DNA of 31,025 nt, taken from NCBI GenBank assembly GCA_035530055.1, contig DATKVN010000074.1, positions 1-31,025 of the forward strand. Reading direction: 5' to 3'. A program made the translations under genes and the position numbers. The stretch comes from a bacterium (GTDB lineage Bacteria > UBA6262 > WVXT01). This document shows positions 15,155 through 21,694 of the stretch, piece after piece (the stretch's first letter is position 1; the number at the start of each line of letters is the position of its first letter). Below the pieces are notes generated by a model, which had not been told where the DNA came from, did not search any database, and saw nothing but the letters and a program-made list of their open reading frames with translations.

Positions 15155-15424
15155 ACCCAGCACTAATTTTATATTCTTAAAGAACGCTTGAAGCGATTCT
15201 TAAGATGATTCCTCGCTTGTCCATAGTGTTTCAACTTTCTTTCTCTTTCTCTCGCATGTAATTCTGAAAGATAAGCTTCATAATATATAAGCTTCCATCT
15301 GCAATTATTGTTACAATGTTCCTTGAGACGCCTCTTTAAATTATTAGTATATCCATAATAAATTTCATTGGTTTTATCATTTTTTAAAACATATATATAA
15401 TACATAATAAAATTAGTGCTGGGT
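15155..15424. mobile_element. Putative 270-base GIY-YIG element with perfect 17-bp inverted repeats
   Basis: The left end (15155-15171, ACCCAGCACTAATTTTA) and right end (15408-15424) are perfect inverted repeats. The only gene inside is the 78-residue GIY-YIG ORF. Its ATG lies three bases inside the right repeat, and its TAA stop is made by the left repeat itself. A further hairpin of the same sequence stands 14 bases to the left. No target-site duplication is obvious. Mobility is an inference from this structure. Confidence 0.55.
15169..15405 (-). CDS. Small single-domain GIY-YIG endonuclease
   Basis: A 78-residue protein with the complete minimal GIY-YIG fold: MYYIYVLKN (GIY strand), YYGYTN (YIG strand, Tyr-Tyr-Gly variant), NLKRRLKEH with the catalytic-type Arg, and LIYYEAY with the metal-binding Glu. 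It resembles the stand-alone YhbQ/UPF0213 type rather than UvrC or homing enzymes with DNA-binding domains. Expected activity is single- or double-strand DNA cleavage in the cytosol. No Shine-Dalgarno is visible before the ATG, which follows the inverted repeat directly. Its basic C-terminus (KNRFKRSLRI) could contact DNA. Confidence 0.85.
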   Translation of the reverse strand: MYYIYVLKNDKTNEIYYGYTNNLKRRLKEHCNNNCRWKLIYYEAYLSELHARERERKLKHYGQARNHLKNRFKRSLRI

Positions 15425-15437
15425 CAAGTTCGGCTAA

Positions 15438-15469
15438 CAAAGTTATGTTCATTACATTCCATAACTTTG
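15438..15469 (-). terminator. Possible 3' hairpin after the aminomutase gene
   Basis: CAAAGTTATG and CATAACTTTG form a perfect 10-bp stem with a 12-base loop, four bases past the aminomutase stop. No T-run follows on the minus strand, so it may stabilise the 3' end or be a repeat remnant rather than an intrinsic terminator. Confidence 0.35.
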
Positions 15470-15473
15470 AGCT

Positions 15474-16517
15474 TCACTTTACATCATCATAATGGAACGT
15501 TCTATTCTCAAAACTCTTTAATTTGTAACGTCTGTCTTTATATTCAATAATGTAGTTAGGAAGCAGAGGAGTCTTTCCGCCACCATGTTCAAGGTCTAAT
15601 ATAAGATGAGGCACAGCTATTCCAGAAGTATATCCTATCAAATTTCTCATAATCTCCAGGGCTCTTTCTACACTAACCCGGAAATGGTATGTGCCTTTTA
15701 CCGCATCAGGAATGTAAAGGTAGTAAGGTCTAATTCGCATCATTAGTAATCCTTCAAAAAGCCTCTTTAAAGTATGCGAATCATCGTTAACTCCCGCCAA
15801 TAAAACCGCCTGGTTCCCCAAGACAACACCACTATCAGCAAGCATATTACATGCTTTTATGCTTTCTTTTGTTATTTCTTGAGAATGGTTAAAATGCGTA
15901 TTGAAATATATAGGAGAGTATTTCTTTAACATCCCGCAAAATTTAGGCGTAATCCGTTGCGGCAATATGCACGGGGTACGGCTATCTATTCTAATAATCT
16001 GTACATGTTTTATTCTTCTAAGATTTCTAAGATAGAATTCTATTCTTTTATCGTCCAAAAAGAGAGGGTCTCCACCGGAAATAATAACATCTCTCACAGC
16101 CTTATGTCTTTTTATGTAACGAAAGGCTTCTTGGGCACCCTTTCCTTCCAAAACTTTTTCTTTTATTCCTACTTTTCTTTTCCTTGTACAGAAACGACAA
16201 TACCCCGTGCACAAATTAGTCGCCAGTAACAAAACCCGATCTTTGTATCTGTGGATTAAACTTTCAATAGGCGAATATTTCTCTTCGAAAAGTGGGTCCT
16301 TTTCACCCGCCCGCAATTCAATTTCCAACGCATCAGGAATACACTGTTTCCATATAGGGCCATTTTTCTTCCTGATTAGACTTAAATAATAAGGGTTTAT
16401 TTTCATAGGATATTTTTTGATTACTTTATTGATTTTCTTTTTGTTTACTTTAACACGTTTGCTAAGAGCAGCAGTATCTATAATACTTTTTGAGACAATT
16501 TTTTGCCATTTTTCCAT
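15474..16517 (-). CDS. kamA: Lysine 2,3-aminomutase family radical SAM/PLP enzyme
   Basis: Radical SAM enzyme expected to move an amino group from C2 to C3 of lysine, giving beta-lysine. The [4Fe-4S] motif is C103-x3-C107-x2-C110 in CTGYCRFC. The PLP-binding Lys is K315 in HGGGKTPLLPNY. The two Asp residues that hold the lysine side chain in clostridial enzyme (D293, D330 there) align with D271 (PDAVKG) and D308 (ILDLEHGGGK), supporting lysine over glutamate. At 347 residues it is near EpmB in length, but the GGGK motif is aminomutase-like and no EF-P or epmA gene is nearby. The ATG at 16517 is chosen because GGAGG precedes it; an upstream TTG would put that site inside the gene. Confidence 0.85.
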   Translation of the reverse strand: MEKWQKIVSKSIIDTAALSKRVKVNKKKINKVIKKYPMKINPYYLSLIRKKNGPIWKQCIPDALEIELRAGEKDPLFEEKYSPIESLIHRYKDRVLLLATNLCTGYCRFCTRKRKVGIKEKVLEGKGAQEAFRYIKRHKAVRDVIISGGDPLFLDDKRIEFYLRNLRRIKHVQIIRIDSRTPCILPQRITPKFCGMLKKYSPIYFNTHFNHSQEITKESIKACNMLADSGVVLGNQAVLLAGVNDDSHTLKRLFEGLLMMRIRPYYLYIPDAVKGTYHFRVSVERALEIMRNLIGYTSGIAVPHLILDLEHGGGKTPLLPNYIIEYKDRRYKLKSFENRTFHYDDVK

Positions 16518-16530
16518 AGGTCCTCCTTTC

Positions 16531-16592
16531 AAAAAATGGGGTCAACTCTATTTTATTTTTTCTCTTTCCCAAAAGGGGTCAGAGTCATTTTT
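16531..16592. repeat. Two dispersed GGGGTCA motifs in tandem
   Basis: GGGGTCAACTCTATTTT (about 16538-16554) is followed by AAAAGGGGTCAGAGTCATTTTT (16571-16592). The second forms the 3' end of the deacetylase gene, whose TGA is the TGA of the motif on the minus strand. Confidence 0.65.
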
Positions 16593-17430
16593 GTTGAGAG
16601 TCATTAATAACATTCCGTAATTCTTTCAGATTAATAAAACGCCCATACTTTTTCAATAAAGAAATTTTCTCTTCAATATTTTTAATCTCATCTGAAGATG
16701 TGTATTCATAGGTATGGGTTAACACAGAAACTATGATATCATGGGAGTCTTTCATCGACTTCTCCCTCAAATCAAAAGCAGTCTCCTCTACAATTTCAGG
16801 TGTGGACTTTTCAAAATAGAGATAGTGCCCTTTCGATGTTCCCACAGGAATCTCGTAAACACCAGAATCCCCTACTTTTCGATAGTCCTGGTAACTCATT
16901 TGATAAAGCGATGTCGGAGCTCCTCTCCAATCAGATACCAGACTTCTGCTATCTTTCATATATCTTCCCGGTTCACAGGAGAAATCAAAACACAAACCAT
17001 TCTTTTCCAAAATAGGGATTAAGTTGCTGGAAAAGGCAAGGTATCCTCCCCGATAAGCACAAACATTCAATCCCTGCTTTCGCAATGCACCAACCTGCCC
17101 GGAAATCACCTTTTTCATTCTCGAACTATCCTGAAAATAGTATGCTTTGTGTGGGTCATCCTCATGAGGGTGAATACCGATATCGCCGCCATTTTCAATA
17201 ATTTGTCTCCAAAACTTCATAAAAGGTTTATCAAGAAAAAACTTCCGCGCTCTTGGTGAAGTATGGACGAAATGAATAAACCGCCCTTTCAAATTACGTC
17301 TCGCTACTTCTATTTCCTGCTCGATTAAACCTTGCATAACTCCCACATTGGGAAGTCTTTTGTCCTCAAGTAAATCAACATCAAAATATTCTTTCCAATC
17401 TCCATCTATAGTAAAAATAAGATATAGCAT
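16585..17430 (-). CDS. NodB-like polysaccharide deacetylase family protein
   Basis: A 281-residue protein with a NodB-type TIM-like fold opening (FTIDGDWKEYF), where the Asp pair of TIDGD would be the catalytic and metal Asp. Metal-binding His residues lie in GIHPHEDDPHK near residue 95, and a later HTYEY supplies a further His. There is no signal peptide, so it is probably cytosolic, unlike secreted chitin or peptidoglycan deacetylases. Members of this shape are often encoded with sugar or surface-polysaccharide genes; here the neighbours are an acetolactate decarboxylase lipoprotein (25 bases upstream) and the aminomutase (67 bases downstream). The substrate is unknown. Its last residues (SQQK) and stop lie in a dispersed repeat. 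Confidence 0.72.
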   Translation of the reverse strand: MLYLIFTIDGDWKEYFDVDLLEDKRLPNVGVMQGLIEQEIEVARRNLKGRFIHFVHTSPRARKFFLDKPFMKFWRQIIENGGDIGIHPHEDDPHKAYYFQDSSRMKKVISGQVGALRKQGLNVCAYRGGYLAFSSNLIPILEKNGLCFDFSCEPGRYMKDSRSLVSDWRGAPTSLYQMSYQDYRKVGDSGVYEIPVGTSKGHYLYFEKSTPEIVEETAFDLREKSMKDSHDIIVSVLTHTYEYTSSDEIKNIEEKISLLKKYGRFINLKELRNVINDSQQK

Positions 17431-17455
17431 AATTTGTTAAATCTACCTTAATAAA

Positions 17456-18178
17456 CTAACCACTCTCTGACAATGCCATATGAAATTCGGGAGTATAGTC
17501 GATTTCAATTTTTACATTTTCCATCTGGCACTCGAGTAAATGTCCTCCCATCCTTTTATCTTTAGTGATAAAATGGAAGTGATACCCGGGAACATTGATT
17601 TCTTCCAGATAAGCTGGGCACCAAAATCCTACCAAAGTCCCTTCTACATCATCAAATTCAAATATTATCTGATTTTTAACCACTTCGCTAAACTGGGGAT
17701 ATGGCTTATCTTGCCTGGGGATATTTCTTGCCTTTACATACTCGAAAGTACCTTCTATCTTAATAGCGTAGAAAATGTCTTTTGCAGGAAATAAATTGTC
17801 TAAATATTGTTGCAATTGCTTATAATCAGAAGCCTTGTCTAACAATACTGATTTATCGGGTTGGAAAAAAGTTACTACAGCAAATGGTGTCTTCATCGAA
17901 TCATCAACGGGATAGGCTATGCCATCCGCCTTTATTCGATAGAATTTACCCCCCAGGGCAAACAACTCTCCGTCAAGTGCATCAAAAGTACCTATCCCAA
18001 AGTCACCATGCTGCTTTAATTCTCCATAGGTTATCTCTCCATCATAGTCTGCTCGAAAGATAGCATTCATAGTTGACACCTGGAAAAGGACATCCTTATT
18101 TTCTGGCAAACATGAACATCCGGATATAGCTATAACCAAAGATGTTACCACCAATAAATAGCGAATAATTTTCATCAT
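17456..18178 (-). CDS. budA: Alpha-acetolactate decarboxylase, predicted lipoprotein
   Basis: Converts acetolactate to acetoin in the butanediol/acetoin branch. Family marks are GIGTFDALDGE (61-71) and the zinc-binding His set H200 and H202 (YHFHF) and H213 (GGHLLE), with the right spacing. The N-terminus is a lipoprotein signal: basic start, hydrophobic LLVVTSLVIA, and lipobox ISGC with Cys21 as the lipidated residue. The enzyme would therefore be anchored outside the cytoplasm. Secreted forms are known in bacilli, but a lipid-anchored form is less usual. The ATG follows AAGGAG. No acetolactate synthase or butanediol dehydrogenase is in the window. Confidence 0.87.
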   Translation of the reverse strand: MMKIIRYLLVVTSLVIAISGCSCLPENKDVLFQVSTMNAIFRADYDGEITYGELKQHGDFGIGTFDALDGELFALGGKFYRIKADGIAYPVDDSMKTPFAVVTFFQPDKSVLLDKASDYKQLQQYLDNLFPAKDIFYAIKIEGTFEYVKARNIPRQDKPYPQFSEVVKNQIIFEFDDVEGTLVGFWCPAYLEEINVPGYHFHFITKDKRMGGHLLECQMENVKIEIDYTPEFHMALSESG

Positions 18179-18232
18179 TCCTTCTCCTTAATATTTAGTA
18201 TTTCAGCTAACTCAAAATAACCAGACTTGTTT

Positions 18233-18292
18233 CGTTTATCCTGTCTGTTGCCCAAACTCTCCCAAATAAAAATGACTCTGCCCCCTTTTTTA
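18233..18292. repeat. Direct repeat, left copy, flanking the nucleotidyltransferase cassette
   Basis: Begins CGTTTATCCTGTCTGTTGCC and ends AAAAATGACTCTGCCCCCTT. A near-identical copy is at 19671-19743, differing by a few substitutions and a 13-base insertion. This copy ends one base from the stop codon of the cassette's second gene. Confidence 0.82.
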
Positions 18293-18293
18293 T

Positions 18294-18962
18294 TTATTCC
18301 AATAATTTCTGGGATAAGCGATGTAATTCTGGATTAGCCAAAGCTAAAACCTTCTTTTTCACTACTCTAGAAAAATATTCTTTTTCAGTCTTTGTTAATT
18401 TTTCTCCTTTAAGTTTCTTCAAAAATAATTCTTTTTGCTTAGGCGAGAAAACTTGAGACAGTGAATATTCAAGACTAAACTCTTCTTTTATAGAAAGCCA
18501 GTCACTAAGTTTTGATTGCACTTGACTAAAATAATTATTAAAGGTAGATTTAAGTCTTTGGCTAGACACAACATAAGGTTTAACTACTAAATCTTCATCT
18601 TTTTTAAGTTTTTCTAGAAAACTATTGAATTCTTTTTTTCTATCACCTGGTAGAGATTTATAAAATTTGTCCGCCCAGGAGAATTTTAGATTTAAGACTT
18701 TATAAAGAGCAAGTGACATAACCATTAATGAAACCAAATAGGACTTATCAACTGGTTTCTTTAGATACCCTTTGACCATATCATAATTGAACATTCCCCT
18801 TTCCGCGCTGTTACCTAATACAACAGGAAAACCCTCCCAAAGACGAAGATCTTTACTTTTAACCACATCCGCCAAGGTCGCATTCACATCCTGCGCCTCT
18901 TCAGTCTCAAATAATGGAAACCCCAACATACTTAATCTTTTGAAGAGATTTTTATTAGCCAT
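18294..18962 (-). CDS. Unrecognised helical protein paired with a nucleotidyltransferase
   Basis: A 222-residue, Lys- and Leu-rich, mostly helical protein without membrane segments or motifs I can name. Visible blocks are LFKRLSMLGFPLFET at the start, a hydrophobic helix YLVSLMVMSLALYKVL (about 75-90), and a charged C-terminal half. The start overlaps the end of the nucleotidyltransferase by eight bases (ATGGCTAA), so the two are translationally coupled. The arrangement resembles two-gene nucleotidyltransferase systems such as AbiE-type or MNT/HEPN-type, but I see no R-x4-H HEPN motif or helix-turn-helix to confirm it. A toxin-antitoxin-like or defence role is only a possibility. Confidence 0.7.
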   Translation of the reverse strand: MANKNLFKRLSMLGFPLFETEEAQDVNATLADVVKSKDLRLWEGFPVVLGNSAERGMFNYDMVKGYLKKPVDKSYLVSLMVMSLALYKVLNLKFSWADKFYKSLPGDRKKEFNSFLEKLKKDEDLVVKPYVVSSQRLKSTFNNYFSQVQSKLSDWLSIKEEFSLEYSLSQVFSPKQKELFLKKLKGEKLTKTEKEYFSRVVKKKVLALANPELHRLSQKLLE

Positions 18963-19542
18963 CGCTTAAACCTTCTTTTTTGATAATTTTTAAGAAATAT
19001 TCCAAATTATTATTTACTTTATCTTCTGAAACATCAAAAGAAGCTGTCTCTCTAAAACGCTTCACTAGCAAATTCAGATCTATTTCTTGTCTTTTATCTT
19101 TCATTAGAGAAAGGCAATCCTCTATATCTACCGTAGTCGCTCTAAACAACTTAACTATAATAAGGTCGTAATAATTAAGCACCCCTAAATAAATATGGCT
19201 AAATTCTCTTATTAAAATGTGATTTCCTTTATCTAATGGTGAATCTAATAATTCCGTAGTATGTACCTTCTTGCCTCTAAATAAATCAAAAATAAAACCA
19301 TCTCCCCTTGTCCAACCCCAACCACTTGCAGATTTATAGCCGAGTTGTTTTAAATTGTTTATAAGATACTTATACTCAGTTAAATCCGGCACAATTAAAT
19401 CAATATCCTTGGTGGATGCTTTCACTCCCAAAAGTGTCAACGCAGTTCCTCCACAAGCAATCAAATGAACTTTTCTTTTAAGAAAACTATCCCAAACGCT
19501 AATTTTGTCCAATAAACCCTGTTTATCTATCCGGTAATTCAT
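18955..19542 (-). CDS. Nucleotidyltransferase-fold protein (DUF6036/AbiEii-like)
   Basis: A 195-residue protein with a pol-beta-type nucleotidyltransferase core: GGTALTLLGV (31-40) and STKDIDL (43-49), giving Asp46 and Asp48 as metal ligands. The spacing and the KASTKDIDLIVPD motif are those of minimal nucleotidyltransferases found in toxin-antitoxin and abortive-infection loci. A later helical part (about 120-195) is typical of the DUF6036-type group. It is the first gene of a two-gene unit with an eight-base overlap. The ATG at 19542 has no Shine-Dalgarno and lies in a palindromic promoter region, so the message may be leaderless. Confidence 0.78.
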   Translation of the reverse strand: MNYRIDKQGLLDKISVWDSFLKRKVHLIACGGTALTLLGVKASTKDIDLIVPDLTEYKYLINNLKQLGYKSASGWGWTRGDGFIFDLFRGKKVHTTELLDSPLDKGNHILIREFSHIYLGVLNYYDLIIVKLFRATTVDIEDCLSLMKDKRQEIDLNLLVKRFRETASFDVSEDKVNNNLEYFLKIIKKEGLSDG

Positions 19543-19600
19543 ACAATTAATTGTATATTTTTATACAATTCTCTGTATTAAAATATACAATATATCTCCT
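19541..19600 (-). promoter_or_regulatory. Palindromic promoter/operator of the nucleotidyltransferase pair
   Basis: Two overlapping palindromes precede and include the start codon: ATACAATT-AATTGTAT (19541-19556), and AATTGTATA/TATACAATT arms (19549-19557 and 19562-19570) with a four-base spacer. A further TATACAATAT half-site lies at 19584-19593. The region also contains -10-like TATAAA/TATACA and -35-like TTGTAT sequences on the minus strand. Repeated TTGTATA half-sites at a promoter suggest autoregulation. Confidence 0.6.
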
Positions 19601-19670
19601 AATATGTCAAGGGGAATTTTTTAAAAAGAAGAAACAAAACATATCCAGGGGCACATTTTGAAAAATGGGT

Positions 19671-19743
19671 CGTTTATCCTGCCCGTTGCCCAAACTGTCC
19701 CAAGAATTCTGTAAAAATAAAAATGACTCTGCCCCCTTTTTAC
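19671..19743. repeat. Direct repeat, right copy, flanking the nucleotidyltransferase cassette
   Basis: Same orientation as 18233-18292. It shares CGTTTATCCTG, GTTGCCCAAACT and AAAAATGACTCTGCCCCC, with 13 extra bases in the middle. It lies between the cassette promoter and tRNA-His. Confidence 0.82.
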
Positions 19744-19767
19744 TTTTTAATCAGCAAAATGAGAATT

Positions 19768-19843
19768 TGGGGTGGATGACGGGAATTGAACCCGCAACCA
19801 CATGGACCACAACCATGTGCTCTACCATTGAGCTACACCCACC
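19768..19843 (-). tRNA. tRNA-His (GTG)
   Basis: Acceptor stem GTGGGTG/CATCCAC with the extra G-1 (19843) opposite C73, which are tRNA-His identity elements. The anticodon loop TTGTGGT on a CATGG/CCATG stem gives anticodon GTG. The T-arm carries GTTCAATT. CCA is encoded (19768-19770). Confidence 0.96.
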
Positions 19844-19847
19844 ATCA

Positions 19848-19924
19848 TGGCACCCTCGGTCCGACTCGAACGGACAACCGACGGCTTAGAAGGCCGCTGC
19901 TCTATCCAATTGAGCTACGAGGGC
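19848..19924 (-). tRNA. tRNA-Arg (TCT)
   Basis: Acceptor stem GCCCTCG/CGAGGGT, D-arm with AGCTCAATTGGATAGAGC, and anticodon loop CTTCTAA giving TCT. The T-loop carries GTTCGAGTC. CCA is encoded (19848-19850). It lies four bases upstream of tRNA-His and four bases downstream of the mscS stop. Confidence 0.96.
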
Positions 19925-19928
19925 ACTA

Positions 19929-20954
19929 TTATTTTGCTGAATAGATTTTCCTTACCGGCCAGGATATTTCTATATTTTCTTTATCGTATCTTGCTTTAAG
20001 CGCTTTAACAAATTCATGAGTAACCAAATACCTGGCCACAAACTCCTCCACTCTCAATATTATGGAGAAATTAATGTTTGAATCGCCAAATGTGTGGTAT
20101 CTAATAAACGGTTCAAATGTCTTTACAGCACCAGGAACTGTCTGTTGGATTTTTCTGGCCACATCTACTGTAACCTTCTCCACTTTTTCCAGGTCAGAAC
20201 CATAAGCAACACCACATTGTAGTACAATGGACATTTCTTGCACCGGCATATAATTATTGGTGATAACACTTTCAGCGATTTTTGAATTGGGAACGATCAC
20301 AATAGTGTTGGGTAAGGTTCTGATGCGAGTCGACCTCCAGCCAATATCCTCAACATATCCTGCTATATTCCCCTCCATTTCGATGTAATCACCAACATTT
20401 ATCGGTCTATCAGAAATAATATGCACTCCGGCAAAAAAGTTTGAGAGAGTATTTTGCAGTGCCAGACCAACAGCCAAACCGCCTAAACCAAGAGTAGCAA
20501 CTAGAGGAGTTATTTCAACATTAAGATAACGCAAAATCATCAGAAAAGCAATCAGATATATAACAATAGAGACTACCGTGCTAATCAGCCTGGGCGTCCT
20601 CTCAAACTCTTTCTGCACTTTTAGCCAACGAGATACCAAAACAGATAAAATCCTGGCAATAATCAAAGATAATAATAGCGCTGAAATAATAAAAAACATC
20701 CTGTTTATCCACAAAGAATAAGGTGCAGGAAAAGATAAAGATTTTAACCCAAAATAAAAGCCAACAAGAATAATAAAAATATATAATGGCTTCCTAATAA
20801 CTTTCATTAGCATATCGTCGATATCAGTTCTGGTTTTTTCAGTAATCTTCTTAATGTATTTTGTCACTATGAGATTGAAAATCTTTGCAAATATAATCGA
20901 ACCAATTATAATTAGCAAAAACTGAAAATATTCGTTTTCATAAAAAATGTTCAT
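19929..20954 (-). CDS. mscS: MscS-family small-conductance mechanosensitive channel
   Basis: A 341-residue inner-membrane channel that opens on hypo-osmotic stress. Four hydrophobic helices (about 10-30, 52-70, 85-110, 128-148) precede the pore-lining helix with the Gly/Ala-rich GLGGLAVGLALQNTLSNF stretch (about 155-172), the MscS signature. The beta domain follows with GDYIEMEG and IRTLPNTIVIVPNS, then the alpha/beta cage domain. It is larger than E. coli MscS (286) through one extra N-terminal helix pair, a common variant. The ATG follows AAAGGAGAGG. Two tRNA genes start four bases after its stop, so they may share its transcript. Confidence 0.94.
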   Translation of the reverse strand: MNIFYENEYFQFLLIIIGSIIFAKIFNLIVTKYIKKITEKTRTDIDDMLMKVIRKPLYIFIILVGFYFGLKSLSFPAPYSLWINRMFFIISALLLSLIIARILSVLVSRWLKVQKEFERTPRLISTVVSIVIYLIAFLMILRYLNVEITPLVATLGLGGLAVGLALQNTLSNFFAGVHIISDRPINVGDYIEMEGNIAGYVEDIGWRSTRIRTLPNTIVIVPNSKIAESVITNNYMPVQEMSIVLQCGVAYGSDLEKVEKVTVDVARKIQQTVPGAVKTFEPFIRYHTFGDSNINFSIILRVEEFVARYLVTHEFVKALKARYDKENIEISWPVRKIYSAK

Positions 20955-21068
20955 TTAACCTCTCCTTTAAATGCATATTTACCAACCCTACATACAGGAT
21001 ACCCCATCCTTGGGCAAGTCTTCAAAGAGCGGCTCTGGTTTTATCCCCAAGTCAGGGTAGGTCGGCAT

Positions 21069-21455
21069 TTATAGACTATCAATCACTGTCTTCAGTTTAA
21101 CTTGTACCTGTTCAGCCACATCCCGTAGCTTCGGATTCTCAATAGCTTGCATAGATGCAATAGGGTCTATTGCAGCTACTTCTATCTTTCCCTCTGAAAT
21201 TTCTTGAACAACCACATTGCAAGGCAACATTAATCCAATCTTGTCCTCCGCCTGTAACGACTTATAAGCAAAGGGCGGATTGCATGCACCAAGGATTTTG
21301 TATTTTTTGAAATCCACATTCAGCTTTTTCTTCAGGGTTTCCTTGACGTCGATATCCGTGAGGATGCCAAAACCCTCTTTTTTCAGTTCCTCAGTCACTC
21401 TGGTAATAGCTTCGTCGAAAGAAATATTCAAGATTTTACTGAAGTAGTAACTCAC
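21069..21455 (-). CDS. DUF302 family protein
   Basis: A 128-residue soluble protein with the DUF302 pattern: an N-terminal SFDEAITRVTEELKKEGFGI helix-strand unit, then DVKETLKKKLNVDF, YKILGACNPPFAYKSL and GLMLPCNVVV. The ACNPPFA and LPCN segments, each with a Cys, are family hallmarks. DUF302 function is not established; some members are fused to or encoded with redox or metal proteins. GTG start at 21455 is chosen because AAGGAGG precedes it by seven bases. A possible promoter (TTGGAA, about 18 bases, TATGGT) lies near 21510-21540 on the minus strand. Confidence 0.9.
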   Translation of the reverse strand: MSYYFSKILNISFDEAITRVTEELKKEGFGILTDIDVKETLKKKLNVDFKKYKILGACNPPFAYKSLQAEDKIGLMLPCNVVVQEISEGKIEVAAIDPIASMQAIENPKLRDVAEQVQVKLKTVIDSL

Positions 21456-21624
21456 GGTAATTCCTCCTTATACAGTCCCGTCAATTTTTCCTGAGCTGAC
21501 TCTACCATAGCACATCTACAACACCAGTTCCAAATGGCGCCCGCAATGGGAAGTGCCGAATAGGTTATCTATTTTACATATTTTAAGTACGTCGTTCAAT
21601 CGAAATTCAGTTAATTTTAGTTTT

Positions 21625-21683
21625 GGAGTGTCCCGACAAGTCGGGACAAAGGTACCCCGACTTGTCGGGGCGTTTTACACTCC
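21625..21683. repeat. Modular palindrome unit, GGAGTGT...ACACTCC
   Basis: Outer arms GGAGTGT (21625-21631) and ACACTCC (21677-21683) enclose TCCCGACAAGTCGGGA and CCCCGACTTGTCGGGG. The same outer arms and trailing CATTATAT occur at 4311-4366. It lies 12 bases after the GH130 stop and could fold in the operon's 3' untranslated region. Confidence 0.78.
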
Positions 21684-21694
21684 ATTATATAATT

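Noticed and set aside
15474-16517. EpmB (EF-P beta-lysylation enzyme)
   Set aside because: Length is similar, but the GGGK PLP motif with a PNY tail is aminomutase-like, and neither epmA nor efp is nearby. Not fully excluded.
18294-19542. Confident call as an AbiE or MNT/HEPN toxin-antitoxin system
   Set aside because: The nucleotidyltransferase fits, but the partner shows neither the HEPN R-x4-H motif nor an AbiEi-type helix-turn-helix, so I list it only as possible.
20955-21068. Gap between mscS and the DUF302 gene as a small RNA or riboswitch
   Set aside because: Only 114 bases with no stable stem or recognised aptamer beyond the mscS ribosome binding site.
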